A DNA stretch of 64,000 nucleotides from Falsiruegeria mediterranea M17 (lineage in GTDB: Bacteria > Pseudomonadota > Alphaproteobacteria > Rhodobacterales > Rhodobacteraceae), in the NCBI RefSeq assembly GCF_900302455.1, contig NZ_ONZG01000007.1, forward strand, positions 124,001 to 188,000, given 5' to 3'. Shown here one piece after another: positions 36,583-45,618 of the stretch (position 1 is its first letter; each line of letters opens with the position of its first letter). The translations under genes were made by a program, and so were the position numbers. The notes beneath the pieces are model-generated. The model saw only the letters and a program-made list of their open reading frames with translations. It ran no database searches and was not told the DNA's origin.

Positions 36583-37599
36583 ATGGGCGATCGTTCTACC
36601 CAAGAAGACCAGACCGGTGCCACAACGCGCCGCGCACAAGGTGAATTTGTGCGCGGCGTCAGCGGGTTCCGCCATGCCATTGGCGATCCCGAGTTTCCAG
36701 TAGAACCCGGGCGCTATCATCTGTTTGTGGCGTTGAACTGCCCCTGGTGCCACCGCGTGACCCTAGCCCGCAATGTGCTGGGGCTACAGGACAGCATCAC
36801 CCTGAACGTGGCCTTTCCCAATCGGACGGATGAGAATGACACAGACGGCCCCAACAACTGGCAGTTCGCGCCGGATATGGTGGCCACTCTCACAGGGGCT
36901 CCTCTATCGGAATGCACCCTTGAAACCGGCACCGGGCAAGGGTTTCGCCTGGTCAAACAGATCTATGAGGCCGAAGGGGCTTCCGAGCGCTCTGTCCCTA
37001 TCCTCTACGACAAACTGCAAAAGCGCATCGTGAACAACGAAAGCGCCGAGATCATTCGGATGTTGGGGGAACATGCGCAGGCCCTTGGCGGCGACGGCGG
37101 CATTGACCTTTACCCGGTGGACGCGCGCGCCGAGGTCGACGCGTTGAACGAGCAAATCTATGTCACCATCAACAACGGGGCCTACAAAGCAGGGTTTTCT
37201 TCAGACCAGTCGGTCTATGCCAGCGCTTATGCCGCCTACTTCCATACCCTCGACGAATTGGAGCACCGCCTGAGCGATGACCGTCCCTACCTCACGGGCG
37301 ACCGCTTTACCGAGGCTGACCTGCGCCTCTTCCCCACGCTCTATCGTCATGATCCGGTCTATTACCTGCGCATGAAACTGAACGGGGCCAAGATCCTGGA
37401 CTATCCGCGTCTGTGGCAATGGCTGTGCCGGGTGTCGCGGACAGTTGCTCTCTGGAGCATTGCCGTCAGGGATACTTCGGGCGCAGTTGGAATGGTGTTG
37501 TCCCCTTGGGGCCAGACAAGCCACTGCCCTACCCCCAAGCCTATGACCATCCAGAGCTGGCGCGCGATCCATAGCGGTTGGATCAGCGGTGAAACCTGA
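36583..37599 (+). CDS. Glutathione transferase, glutathionyl-hydroquinone reductase-like, frameshifted near its end
   Basis: A 338-residue ORF of the Omega/Xi-type transferase family (YqjG/ECM4-like). Seen: the catalytic site NCPWCHRVTLAR near residue 51 and the C-terminal helical domain (YAAYFHTLDELEHRL, TEADLRLFPTLYRHDPVYY). After LWQWLCR (about 37430) the frame stops looking like the family. In the frame one base earlier, the sequence reads on as EHCRQGYFGR and later PLPYPQAYDHPELARDP with TAG at 37572, a typical ending for this family. The gene therefore carries an indel near 37421-37435, real or from sequencing. The catalytic core is intact, so activity may survive. Confidence 0.85.
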   Translation: MGDRSTQEDQTGATTRRAQGEFVRGVSGFRHAIGDPEFPVEPGRYHLFVALNCPWCHRVTLARNVLGLQDSITLNVAFPNRTDENDTDGPNNWQFAPDMVATLTGAPLSECTLETGTGQGFRLVKQIYEAEGASERSVPILYDKLQKRIVNNESAEIIRMLGEHAQALGGDGGIDLYPVDARAEVDALNEQIYVTINNGAYKAGFSSDQSVYASAYAAYFHTLDELEHRLSDDRPYLTGDRFTEADLRLFPTLYRHDPVYYLRMKLNGAKILDYPRLWQWLCRVSRTVALWSIAVRDTSGAVGMVLSPWGQTSHCPTPKPMTIQSWRAIHSGWISGET

Positions 37600-37638
37600 T
37601 ATGCAGCGCGTGAAACCAGAGACACAACAGGCAAGCCG

Positions 37639-38487
37639 ATGGATCAAAGCACATCACAAACCCCCAAGACCCTGGCCGCCATGGCCGTCGATGTGCTGAC
37701 CACCGCAGATGGCCGCGCCAAAACCGCCAAATCTCGCGCCTATGCCGCACGGTGGAAGGCCGCGCGCGCAGCCGGTGAGGCCATCGAGATTGGTGAAGCC
37801 ACGCCGCCCGAGCATCCAGCCCGTCCCGAGAAGCCCGATCTGCTCAGCCCCCGTGACGTGCCAAAGCGCAAACCCGGATCGCCTGCGGGCCGTATCGCTC
37901 TGCTGCATGCGGTGGCCCATATCGAGCTGAACGCGGTGGACCTGCACTGGGACATCATCGCGCGGTTTACCGATGTGCCGATGCCCATGGGGTTCTATGA
38001 TGACTGGGTGCAGGCCGCGGATGAGGAATCGAACCATTTCAACATGATGTGCGCTTGCCTTGAGGCGATGGACAGCCATTATGGCGCGCTGCCCGCGCAT
38101 GCAGGTATGTGGCGTGCAGCTATCGACACCGCCGGGGATCTGCTGGGACGGTTGGCGATTGTTCCCATGGTCCTCGAAGCGCGTGGTCTGGATGTGACCC
38201 CCGGCATGATCGACATCTTCAAGAAAGCAGGCGAGGCACAAGCCGTTGGATGCCTTGAAACGATCTATGCCGAAGAGGTGAGCCATGTGGCCTATGGCTC
38301 GAAATGGTTCAATTTCCTGTGCGGGCGCGACAACATCGACCCCAAGGAAGAGTTTCACAAACTGGTGCGTCATTACTTCAAAGGCGGGCTAAAGCCCCCT
38401 TTCAACGAAGAGAAGCGCGCAGCTGCGGGCCTGCCACCTGATTTCTACTGGCCCCTGGCGGATCAGTATCCGGCGCATGTTCGGTGA
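37639..38487 (+). CDS. DUF455 family ferritin-like protein
   Basis: A 282-residue protein of the DUF455 family, predicted ferritin-like four-helix bundles that may bind two metals. Seen: HAVAHIELNAVDLHWD near residue 95 and ADEESNHFNMMCACLEAM near 128, with the Glu/His ligands expected for a di-metal site, and a late EEVSHVAYG near 213. The reaction is not known. It follows the transferase gene by about 40 bp on the same strand and may belong to its operon. Confidence 0.88.
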   Translation: MDQSTSQTPKTLAAMAVDVLTTADGRAKTAKSRAYAARWKAARAAGEAIEIGEATPPEHPARPEKPDLLSPRDVPKRKPGSPAGRIALLHAVAHIELNAVDLHWDIIARFTDVPMPMGFYDDWVQAADEESNHFNMMCACLEAMDSHYGALPAHAGMWRAAIDTAGDLLGRLAIVPMVLEARGLDVTPGMIDIFKKAGEAQAVGCLETIYAEEVSHVAYGSKWFNFLCGRDNIDPKEEFHKLVRHYFKGGLKPPFNEEKRAAAGLPPDFYWPLADQYPAHVR

Positions 38488-38724
38488 TATGCCCCTGTGC
38501 GTGCTGACGGTTTTCTGATGCGGATCAGGGACAACCCCCTGAACGTCCGCATAAAAAACCGCGCCATCGGCAGAAATCCGCTCACGTTCGGCACGAAACC
38601 CCGTCAGTTTCGACCAACAGGTTAACAAACTTGCCCAAACGGCCCTGTCTGGTTATTCAATCGCCCCAAGGCTGACGGTCACTCACCGAAAACGCCGTCA
38701 GAGGGGTAAGACAAGGAAAGACGC

Positions 38725-40053
38725 GTGCGAACACGTCTGGCAATCAAGATACACGCGTTTCTGGAAAGTGTCTTTCCCGAACGCCGCCTGTTTCTCAAAT
38801 CCGACACCGACACCAGGTTCATCCGGCTTAGGCCGGAAACACAGCTGATCGCCTATGCCGGCGTTACCGTAGTTGTGGCCTGGGCCATTGTGGCCACCGC
38901 GATCCTGCTGATGGACAGCATTGGGTCGGGCAACTTTCGCGAGCAGGCGAAACGCGATCAGATGACCTATCAGGACCGTCTCAACGCCCTTTCGGATGAA
39001 CGCGACGCCCGCGCTGTAGAGGCCATCGCAGCCCAGGAGCGGTTCAATGCAGCCCTGGCACAGATCTCGGTCATGCAGTCTGAACTGCTTGAGTCCGAAA
39101 CGCGCCGTCGCGAGCTGGAGACCGGCATCGACGTGATCCAAAGCACGCTGCGCAACACGATGAAAGACCGCGAAGCGGCCCGTGACGCGCTGGCACAGCT
39201 TGAGGCGCAGAACGAGGACGAGACAACGGTCCACCACGTGGCAGCCACTGCCCCTGTTCAGATGACCTTTATGGCAGATGCACTGGAACGCACGGCACAG
39301 CAGCGCGATCAGGTCATCACCGACGCTCAGGACGCTCTGGATCAGCGCGATGAGTTGGAATTGGAAATCCGCCTGATGCGGGAACAGAACGACCAGATCT
39401 TCCGTCAGTTGGAAGAGGCAATGACCATCTCGGTCGAGCCGCTGGACAAGATGTTCCGCAGTGCAGGCATGCCCACCGACCGCATCATCGAGCAGGTCCG
39501 GCGGGGTTACAGCGGTCAGGGCGGTCCGCTGACCCCTTTATCCCTGAGTACGCGCGGTGAAGAGCCCTCGGCTGACGAGGCCCGCGCGAACCAACTGCTA
39601 CAGCAGATGGATCAGTTGAACCTCTATCGCATTGCGGCCGAAAAGGCGCCCTTTGCCAGCCCGGTGCGCACCGCCGTGCGCTATACCAGCGGCTTTGGCT
39701 TCCGCCGAGACCCCAAGACCGGCGGTCGGCGCATGCACAACGGCTCGGACTTTGCCGGCCCCCACGGCACCGACATCTTTGCCACCGCCGATGGCGTGGT
39801 GACACACGCCGGGTGGCAGTCGGGGTTCGGACGGATGATCAAAATCCAACATGCCTTTGGAATTGAGACACTTTATGCCCACAACACGCGGATTCGCGTG
39901 AAGAAGGGTCAAAGGGTCTCGCGCGGGGATCATATTGCTGATATGGGTAGCACCGGACGGTCGACTGGAACCCACCTGCATTATGAGGTACGCGTGAACG
40001 GGAGACCCGTAAACCCCATGATCTACATCAAGGCTGCACGAAATGTTTTCTAA
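38725..40053 (+). CDS. M23-family murein endopeptidase with coiled coil
   Basis: A 442-residue protein starting at GTG 38725 with AAGGAAAG upstream. One transmembrane helix (about 43-68) anchors it in the inner membrane. A long coiled coil (about 75-235) follows, and the LytM/M23 peptidase domain sits at about 325-430. The zinc ligands are visible: HNGSD in the first motif and HLHYEV in the last. It cuts peptidoglycan cross-links. It overlaps the bactofilin gene by 11 bp. This M23-bactofilin pair is common in proteobacteria and links wall cutting to a cytoskeletal scaffold (established for the pair in other species). Confidence 0.95.
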   Translation: MRTRLAIKIHAFLESVFPERRLFLKSDTDTRFIRLRPETQLIAYAGVTVVVAWAIVATAILLMDSIGSGNFREQAKRDQMTYQDRLNALSDERDARAVEAIAAQERFNAALAQISVMQSELLESETRRRELETGIDVIQSTLRNTMKDREAARDALAQLEAQNEDETTVHHVAATAPVQMTFMADALERTAQQRDQVITDAQDALDQRDELELEIRLMREQNDQIFRQLEEAMTISVEPLDKMFRSAGMPTDRIIEQVRRGYSGQGGPLTPLSLSTRGEEPSADEARANQLLQQMDQLNLYRIAAEKAPFASPVRTAVRYTSGFGFRRDPKTGGRRMHNGSDFAGPHGTDIFATADGVVTHAGWQSGFGRMIKIQHAFGIETLYAHNTRIRVKKGQRVSRGDHIADMGSTGRSTGTHLHYEVRVNGRPVNPMIYIKAARNVF

Positions 40054-40564
40054 GAGCAAAATCAACGAGCCGGGTGCCAAGGCCCCCGAAGCCGCCGCCA
40101 AGCCGGCGGCCCCGACGTCTGCGCCCACAGCGCCTGCCCAAAGCGATTTCAAAGCCAGTGCCCCCAAAGCCAAGCCGCCCGCATCGGTGCTCTCGTCGGA
40201 CCTGCACATCACCGGCAACCTGAAGACAACCGGTGACATCCAGGTCGAAGGTACCGTCGAAGGCGATATCCGCGCTCATCTGCTGACCATCGGCGAAAGC
40301 GCAACAATCAAAGGCGAAGTGACCGCTGATGACGTGGTGATCAATGGCCGCATCGTGGGCCGCGTGCGTGGCCTCAAGGTGCGCCTGACCTCGACCGCGC
40401 GTGTCGAAGGCGACATCATCCACAAGACCATCGCGATCGAAAGCGGCGCCCACTTCGAAGGTTCCGTACAGCGTCAGGACGACCCGCTGAACCCCGGCCG
40501 CTCTGCCAAGCCCGCTGCCAACCCGGCAGCAGCGCCTGCAGCGGCCCCGGCTGAAGGCAAGTAA
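40043..40564 (+). CDS. Bactofilin (polymer-forming cytoskeletal protein)
   Basis: A 173-residue protein. The central bactofilin domain (about 45-145) shows the repeated strands DLHITGNLKTTGDIQVEGTV and VVINGRIVGRVRGLKVRLT of a right-handed beta-helix. The N- and C-terminal tails are Ala/Pro-rich and disordered. These proteins polymerise without nucleotide and position wall enzymes. The start lies inside the end of the M23 peptidase gene, so translation is coupled. Confidence 0.95.
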   Translation: MFSKSKINEPGAKAPEAAAKPAAPTSAPTAPAQSDFKASAPKAKPPASVLSSDLHITGNLKTTGDIQVEGTVEGDIRAHLLTIGESATIKGEVTADDVVINGRIVGRVRGLKVRLTSTARVEGDIIHKTIAIESGAHFEGSVQRQDDPLNPGRSAKPAANPAAAPAAAPAEGK

Positions 40565-40596
40565 TCTCGCGACAATTTCGCAGACGAAACAGAACG

Positions 40597-40629
40597 CGCC
40601 GATACGGGGACTCCGTGTCGGCGATTTTT
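40597..40629 (+). terminator. Terminator after bactofilin
   Basis: CGCCGATACGG-GGACT-CCGTGTCGGCG, an 11-bp stem with one wobble, followed by ATTTTTG. It closes the M23-bactofilin unit. Confidence 0.85.
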
Positions 40630-40758
40630 GTGCCTGGCGTCCCAGATTCGCGGAAGTTGAACGTAACCCCTTCCCTCTTCGGCGGAATTCCGCACAATAG
40701 CGATCATGCAGCCCCTGCAAATCGCATGAGTTGCAGCATTCACATGTAGGGGATCATC

Positions 40759-41085
40759 ATGAAACGCATTCTGCTTGGGGCAACATTGGCCGCACTCACC
40801 TTTGGTTCGGCGGCTGTAGCCGAAGATCTGGAGTTCTTTTTGATCAATGAGTCCAGCGCGGACCTGATCGGCTTCAACGTCAGCGCGGCCACCTCTGATG
40901 CTTGGGAAGGCAACCTGCTCGAAGGCGGCTACCTCGCTCCGGGCTATGAGATCGGCGTCGTGATTGCTGATGGTCTGAGCACCTGCGTCTATGACATCCG
41001 CGGCCAATTTTCGGACGGGGCCGAGTTCGAGGACTATGGCCTCGATCTGTGTGACCTGGGGTCCTACACCTTCACTGACGGCTAA
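40759..41085 (+). CDS. Small exported protein, unknown function
   Basis: A 108-residue protein with a clear signal peptide (MKRILLGATLAALTFGSAAVA) and a mature part of about 87 residues with two cysteines that could form a disulfide (STCVYDIRG, LDLCDLG). AGGGGA precedes the ATG. I do not recognise the family. Its stop is 5 bp from the stop of the convergent gene. Confidence 0.75.
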   Translation: MKRILLGATLAALTFGSAAVAEDLEFFLINESSADLIGFNVSAATSDAWEGNLLEGGYLAPGYEIGVVIADGLSTCVYDIRGQFSDGAEFEDYGLDLCDLGSYTFTDG

Positions 41086-41090
41086 GCCGT

Positions 41091-41471
41091 TCAGAAGCAG
41101 GCGTACCGCTCGAGATCAACAGTCTGGCCGGACAGCGGGCAAGAGGCCCGGTTCGGCCAGTCGTTCGACAGGGTGCAGCTTTGTCGCTCGCCCAATGGGT
41201 CAATGCGGAAGCGTCCGTTCTGACCGATCGTCATGCGAAACCGGAACGGCTCTGGCGCAGGGGCTGCAAAAGCCGGGATCTCGCTCAGCGGTAGATCGTG
41301 TTCACCACAGACGGTTTCAACGGCCTCGACACCAGTGGCCTTGTAGAGCTGAGCGCTGCGCTCATACTGCATCGCGTTTTCCACCCAATCGTTGGTTTCC
41401 GTAACTTGCATCGGCAACTCTCCGTCCGCGGACAGGGTCAGGGCCAGCAAGGCAATTTTCAGCATGTTCAT
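41091..41471 (-). CDS. Small hypothetical protein, unknown function
   Basis: A 126-residue protein with a short hydrophobic N-terminus (MNMLKIALLALTLS) that may be a signal peptide and four cysteines in the mature part (VCGEHD, SCTLSND, SCPLSG, ACF at the end). That suggests a disulfide-bonded periplasmic protein. No family recognised. It is convergent with the preceding small secreted protein. Confidence 0.65.
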   Translation of the reverse strand: MNMLKIALLALTLSADGELPMQVTETNDWVENAMQYERSAQLYKATGVEAVETVCGEHDLPLSEIPAFAAPAPEPFRFRMTIGQNGRFRIDPLGERQSCTLSNDWPNRASCPLSGQTVDLERYACF

Positions 41472-41581
41472 TCGCCATCAAACAGGGGCAGGAGTGCGCC
41501 GTGCGCGTCCTTGATTGCTAGCTGACGAAAAGCTGGGTGTTTGGTGCCGCGGTTAGTGCATTCCGGGGTCGATGGCGAGGG

Positions 41582-42541
41582 CTACTTCAACATCCACTGA
41601 CCATTGGGCCAGAACGCATGATAGGCAAAGGCAAACATGACGTCGTGGGGCAGATCACGCCCCTGCCCGTCTGTCACGCGAATGCTGCCCACGTCCTTGC
41701 CCCGCGCAATGCGACCCGTGTCCAGCGCCGAAGCCTGACCGGCAGTCCAGGACAGTACAACTCCGGCCTCGCGCAGTTCGGGGGTATCGCGCAACCTGGA
41801 CACCGGCCAAGCACGATCGCCCACCCGCACCACCCGCGCCAGCGGTGGAATGCCATGGGGCGGCAGCTCGCCGTTGTACAGGAACGGTTTGCTCAGGCTG
41901 TCGTAGCCCTCGTAAGGGTTGCGGCCATAGGACCGGTTGTAGCTGGGTTGCGCCATGACAAGGCCTTGGGGATTGCGGGCCTTATACTCAGCCCAGCTTT
42001 CCATCCAGGTCGGCAGCGCCCTCAATTGGGTTCCATTCAGCTCTCCGACAATAGCGGTGCCAATGGCCTGCTGCCACCAGCTTTGGGTTTCGCGATCATA
42101 CATCACCATGTCAGAGTTACGCAGCTTGCCCGAAACGCCAAAAGTCAGCACTTGTCCCCTGACCCGCCTGTCAAACGTGATCCCGGAATTGCACAGCGGG
42201 CAGAAGGTCACCGCCACCGGGACGCCGCCCACGCTGTCGTTCACGATCTCATGCCACATGAGGTAGCGGATCGGATAGGCGCGCGGCTCGGCCCCGTCGA
42301 CTTCCACCGTGATCACCGGCTCGCGGCCCTTGATCCGGCGTTCATCGCCCACGCGCAGGAAGCTGGGGTCGCTCAAGGCCGGAATGCCATCCTTGGGCGG
42401 GCCGCCTGATAGGATCTCTCCCCAGTTCTTGACGCTGCTGCGGGAAAAGTCGGTATCCGGCCATTCGCTGCGCCAGAACTCGGGGCTGGCAAGAACGGTG
42501 GTGGCGATCAGAGAAAAGAGTAAGAAAAGCAGTCCGCGCAT
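41582..42541 (-). CDS. DUF3179 domain protein, exported
   Basis: A 319-residue protein with a signal peptide (MRGLLFLLFSLIATTVLAS). The DUF3179 domain fills most of the rest. Seen: LPALSDPSFL-like entry (here IPALSDPSFLRVGD), VTFCPLCNSGITFDR near residue 132 with two cysteines, and a MYDRETQSWWQQAIG segment. The function of the family is unknown. There is no operon partner. Confidence 0.88.
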   Translation of the reverse strand: MRGLLFLLFSLIATTVLASPEFWRSEWPDTDFSRSSVKNWGEILSGGPPKDGIPALSDPSFLRVGDERRIKGREPVITVEVDGAEPRAYPIRYLMWHEIVNDSVGGVPVAVTFCPLCNSGITFDRRVRGQVLTFGVSGKLRNSDMVMYDRETQSWWQQAIGTAIVGELNGTQLRALPTWMESWAEYKARNPQGLVMAQPSYNRSYGRNPYEGYDSLSKPFLYNGELPPHGIPPLARVVRVGDRAWPVSRLRDTPELREAGVVLSWTAGQASALDTGRIARGKDVGSIRVTDGQGRDLPHDVMFAFAYHAFWPNGQWMLK

Positions 42542-42631
42542 GGGTCACACCTGTTCAGTGATACGACGCGCAAAGTCTGCGGGCACAAGGCACTGCTGAA
42601 CAGCCCCCAACACGCAGATTTGACCAAAGGT

Positions 42632-42659
42632 GCGGTGCCCCAATTGCTTGGGACACCGC
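42632..42659 (-). terminator. Terminator after the cyclophilin pair
   Basis: On the minus strand GCGGTGTCCCAA-GCAA-TTGGGGCACCGC, a 12-bp stem with one G-U pair, followed by ACCTTT, just past the stop of the second cyclophilin gene. Confidence 0.7.
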
Positions 42660-42667
42660 CAAAAGCA

Positions 42668-43216
42668 TCACTCGGTCACGGTGACCTTTTTCATTACGTC
42701 CGGCTGACCGACGACGGAGCCGTTTTGGCCTTTGCCGCGCTTGATCTGGTCGACAACGTCCATGCCGCCGGTGACCTTGCCCACTACGGTGTATTGACCG
42801 TTCAGGAAATGGCCTGGGTCGAACATGATGAAGAACTGAGAGTTGGCGCTGTTGGGGTTTTGCGCGCGCGCCATTCCCACGACACCACGATCAAACGGGA
42901 TGTCCGAGAATTCGGCCGGCAGGTCCGGGCGGCTGGAGCCGCCGCGACCAGCAGCTGCCATGTTGCCCCCAAGCTTGCCGAACTCGACATCGCCCGTCTG
43001 CGCCATGAAACCGTCGATCACGCGGTGAAACACCACGCCGTCATACTGACCCTCAGCCGCCAGAGCTGCGATCTGTTCCACGTGCTTGGGTGCCACGTCT
43101 TCCAGCAGGTCGACAGTGATCGTGCCATTGGCGCCTTCGCCTTCGACCTCGATCTGCAAACCAGTGGCCAGCGCAGGGCTGGCCATCAGCGCAAAGGCAG
43201 CGGCCAGCTTACGCAT
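42668..43216 (-). CDS. Peptidyl-prolyl isomerase, cyclophilin type, exported
   Basis: A 182-residue enzyme that speeds proline cis-trans isomerisation during folding. The start at 43216 (MRKLAAAFALMASPALA) gives a signal peptide, so it works in the periplasm. Seen: the cyclophilin core VVFHRVIDGFMAQTGD, NSANSQFFIMF and FLNGQYTVVGKV. Its ATG overlaps the stop of the cytoplasmic cyclophilin gene in the eight bases ATGCGTAA, so the two are coupled. Confidence 0.93.
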   Translation of the reverse strand: MRKLAAAFALMASPALATGLQIEVEGEGANGTITVDLLEDVAPKHVEQIAALAAEGQYDGVVFHRVIDGFMAQTGDVEFGKLGGNMAAAGRGGSSRPDLPAEFSDIPFDRGVVGMARAQNPNSANSQFFIMFDPGHFLNGQYTVVGKVTGGMDVVDQIKRGKGQNGSVVGQPDVMKKVTVTE

Positions 43217-43715
43217 CTGCGGCCACCTTGACACTGATCATGCGGTCGGGGCTTGCAGGCGGCTCGCCACGCACGATTGCGTCGACATGTTCCATGCCTT
43301 CGATGACGCGGCCGTAAACGGTGTATTGGCCGTTCAGAAAGTGGTTGTCCTTGAAGTTGATGAAGAACTGCGAGTTGGCGCTGTCGGGGTTCGCGGAACG
43401 CGCCGCGCCCAGGGTGCCACGGTCATGCGGCAGTTTCGAGAACTCGGCCGGAACGTTGGGCAGCGATGACCCACCGGTGCCCGCCATGCGAAGGTTGAAC
43501 CCGTCTTCCATGTCGCCGTGCTGTACGTCGCCGGTTTGCGCCATGAAGCCGTCGATCACACGGTGAAAGGCCACGTTGTCATATTCGCCCGCGCGTGCCA
43601 GCTCTTTCATGCGTTCGGCATGTTTGGGTGCCACATCCGGCAGCAGCTCGATGACGACATTGCCGCCCTTCAGCTCGACGATGACGGTGTTTTCTGGATC
43701 CTTGATCTCGGCCAT
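43209..43715 (-). CDS. Peptidyl-prolyl isomerase, cyclophilin type, cytoplasmic
   Basis: A 168-residue protein from ATG 43715 with AGGAGG six bases upstream. The much longer ORF continuing to 44702 in this frame is antisense to pgk and spurious. Seen: VAFHRVIDGFMAQTGD near residue 48, DSANSQFFINF near 111 and FLNGQYTVYGRV. There is no signal peptide. It is a tandem duplicate of the exported enzyme that follows, so the pair provides one isomerase inside and one outside the cytoplasm. Confidence 0.95.
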   Translation of the reverse strand: MAEIKDPENTVIVELKGGNVVIELLPDVAPKHAERMKELARAGEYDNVAFHRVIDGFMAQTGDVQHGDMEDGFNLRMAGTGGSSLPNVPAEFSKLPHDRGTLGAARSANPDSANSQFFINFKDNHFLNGQYTVYGRVIEGMEHVDAIVRGEPPASPDRMISVKVAADA

Positions 43716-43847
43716 TGGGCCCTCCTGTAGCAAGTTGTTGGGCGAATACCTAAGCGCCCCCCGACCGAATGCCAAGTCGCGCATTGACCTGAGAGCGGAT
43801 TCCGGGGAAAGAGCACGCAGATTTGTTGATTTTACGCGGAGCACATG

Positions 43848-45044
43848 ATGGCCTGGAAAACACTCGACGACATGGATCTGAACGGCAAGCGCGTTTTGGT
43901 GCGCGTGGACATCAACGTGCCGATCGTGGATGGCGTCGTGACCGACTCGACCCGCATCCGCCGCATCGCCCCCACCGTGCGCGATATCCTGGCCGCCGGG
44001 GGCCGTCCGATCCTGCTGGCGCACTTTGGTCGTCCGGGTGGTGAACGCCGCGAGAACCTGTCGCTGAACCAACTGGTGCCAACGCTCGAGCGCGCGTTTG
44101 AAACCAAAGTGCTGTTTGCCGCCGATTGTGTGGGCACCGAGGCCGAGCTGGCCGCCGAATTGCTTCAGCCCGGCGAAGTTCTGCTGTTGGAAAATACCCG
44201 TTTTCACGCATTGGAAACCAAAAACGACCCCGACCTGGCTGCTGGCATGGCGCGCCTGGGTGATGTGTATTGCAACGACGCCTTTTCGGCAGCGCACCGC
44301 GCGCATTCCTCGACCGAGGCGCTTGCCCGCCTGTTGCCCGCTTGCGCCGGCCGACTGATGCAGGCCGAGCTTGAGGCTCTGGAAAGCGCGCTTGGTCAGC
44401 CCGAGCGCCCGGTGACAGCCGTTGTGGGCGGGGCCAAGGTCTCGACCAAGCTGGAACTGCTGAGCAACCTGATCGAAAAGGTGGATTACCTGGTGATCGG
44501 TGGCGGCATGGCCAACACTTTTCTGGTCGCCAAAGGCATGGGTGTCGGCAAATCGCTGGCCGAGCGCATCATGAAGGACACCGCCGCCGAGATCATCAAG
44601 AAAGCCGAAGGTCTGGGTTGCCAGATCATCCTGCCAACCGACATCGTCGTCGCCGAGACCTTTAAAAGCCACGCCCCGCATCAGGTGCTGCCCGCCGATC
44701 AATGCCCCGAAGAGGGCATGATCCTGGACGCGGGTCCCGACAGCGTTGCGCGCATCACCGAAATCTTCGGTCAGAGCAAGACCGTGATCTGGAACGGCCC
44801 CCTGGGCGCGTTCGAGTTGGAGCCCTTTGACGCGGCGACCAATGCAGCTGCCCTCAAGGCGGCCGCAATGACCCGCGCCGGGCAGCTGACATCGGTCGCG
44901 GGTGGTGGCGACACAGTGGCAGCCCTGAATGCCTCGGGTGCGGCCGGCGACTTCTCGTATATTTCAACCGCAGGCGGCGCTTTCCTGGAATGGATGGAAG
45001 GCAAGACTCTGCCAGGTGTTGCCGCTTTGGATCAAGCAGGCTGA
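43848..45044 (+). CDS. pgk: Phosphoglycerate kinase
   Basis: A 398-residue glycolytic enzyme transferring phosphate between 1,3-bisphosphoglycerate and ADP. Seen: the signature [13 protein letters not shown] near residue 15, HFGRPGG near 60, VGGAKVSTK near 195, and the nucleotide-binding GGGDTVAAL near 358. ATG 43848 is six bases after GGAG; another ATG lies one codon earlier. It is divergent from the cyclophilin pair. No gap gene is next to it. Confidence 0.97.
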   Translation: MAWKTLDDMDLNGKRVLVRVDINVPIVDGVVTDSTRIRRIAPTVRDILAAGGRPILLAHFGRPGGERRENLSLNQLVPTLERAFETKVLFAADCVGTEAELAAELLQPGEVLLLENTRFHALETKNDPDLAAGMARLGDVYCNDAFSAAHRAHSSTEALARLLPACAGRLMQAELEALESALGQPERPVTAVVGGAKVSTKLELLSNLIEKVDYLVIGGGMANTFLVAKGMGVGKSLAERIMKDTAAEIIKKAEGLGCQIILPTDIVVAETFKSHAPHQVLPADQCPEEGMILDAGPDSVARITEIFGQSKTVIWNGPLGAFELEPFDAATNAAALKAAAMTRAGQLTSVAGGGDTVAALNASGAAGDFSYISTAGGAFLEWMEGKTLPGVAALDQAG

Positions 45045-45073
45045 GCCACACAACCTTAACGGCTGAAATCATT

Positions 45074-45101
45074 GTGAATTCCCTGCATTTTGGGGATTCA
45101 C
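45074..45101 (+). other. Hairpin between pgk and the FtsB-like gene
   Basis: GTGAATTCCC-TGCATTTT-GGGGATTCAC, a 10-bp stem with one wobble pair and no T-run after it. It may be a weak pgk terminator or an mRNA-end stabiliser. Confidence 0.4.
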
Positions 45102-45183
45102 AAGGTGATTCGCCTGTGCCATACTGCACAACAGACGCCCGCAAAGGGTGCGAGCAGAATAAATCCAGAGGCAGGACAACGGC

Positions 45184-45483
45184 GTGCCCCGTTCCAACAG
45201 ACCCAGTTTTGGTGCATTGATCTTTTTCGCAGTGGCGTTTGCCCTGGGCACCTATTTCACCTTTGCCGCCGTGCAGGGGGATTTCGGGCTGTTCCGTCGG
45301 GCCGAGATTGCAGCCGAGGCCGACGCCTTGTCGCGCGATCTGGATCGGCTGAATGCCGAGATTGATCAGATGAGCAACCTGACCCTGCGCCTGTCGGACA
45401 GCTATTTGGATCTTGATCTTCTCGACCAACAGGCTCGCTCGGTTCTGGGCCTGCTTCGGGCCGACGAGATCGTCATTCGCTAG
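45184..45483 (+). CDS. FtsB/DivIC-like septum formation initiator
   Basis: A 99-residue protein starting at GTG 45184. One membrane helix (about 9-29) is followed by a short coiled coil (about 38-72, with EADALSRDLDRLNAEIDQM) and a conserved-looking DLLDQQARSVLGL end. That is the layout of FtsB/DivIC, which joins FtsL and FtsQ in the division complex. The position just before pdhA is common in alphaproteobacteria. Confidence 0.87.
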   Translation: MPRSNRPSFGALIFFAVAFALGTYFTFAAVQGDFGLFRRAEIAAEADALSRDLDRLNAEIDQMSNLTLRLSDSYLDLDLLDQQARSVLGLLRADEIVIR

Positions 45484-45571
45484 AGCTTTCGCACATCTCC
45501 CAAGCAGATATCAGCGCGACTTTCCCCCGCGTCACAATTTCGCTCGCCTTGTCGTGGGAAATACTCTATTA

Positions 45572-45593
45572 GATAGTTTAACGCTAAACTATC
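45572..45593. promoter_or_regulatory. Palindromic operator upstream of pdhA
   Basis: A perfect 22-bp dyad with 9-bp arms GATAGTTTA and TAAACTATC around ACGC, ending 25 bases before the pdhA start and next to its ribosome binding site GGAAGGGGGAG. It matches the site before lpd. A repressor bound here would block transcription of pdhABC. Confidence 0.8.
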
Positions 45594-45618
45594 TTGCCGG
45601 AAGGGGGAGATCGCCACG

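Noticed and set aside
43716-44702. N-terminal extension of the cytoplasmic cyclophilin frame by about 330 residues
   Set aside because: It is antisense to pgk, which is certain, and the family start with AGGAGG lies at 43715.
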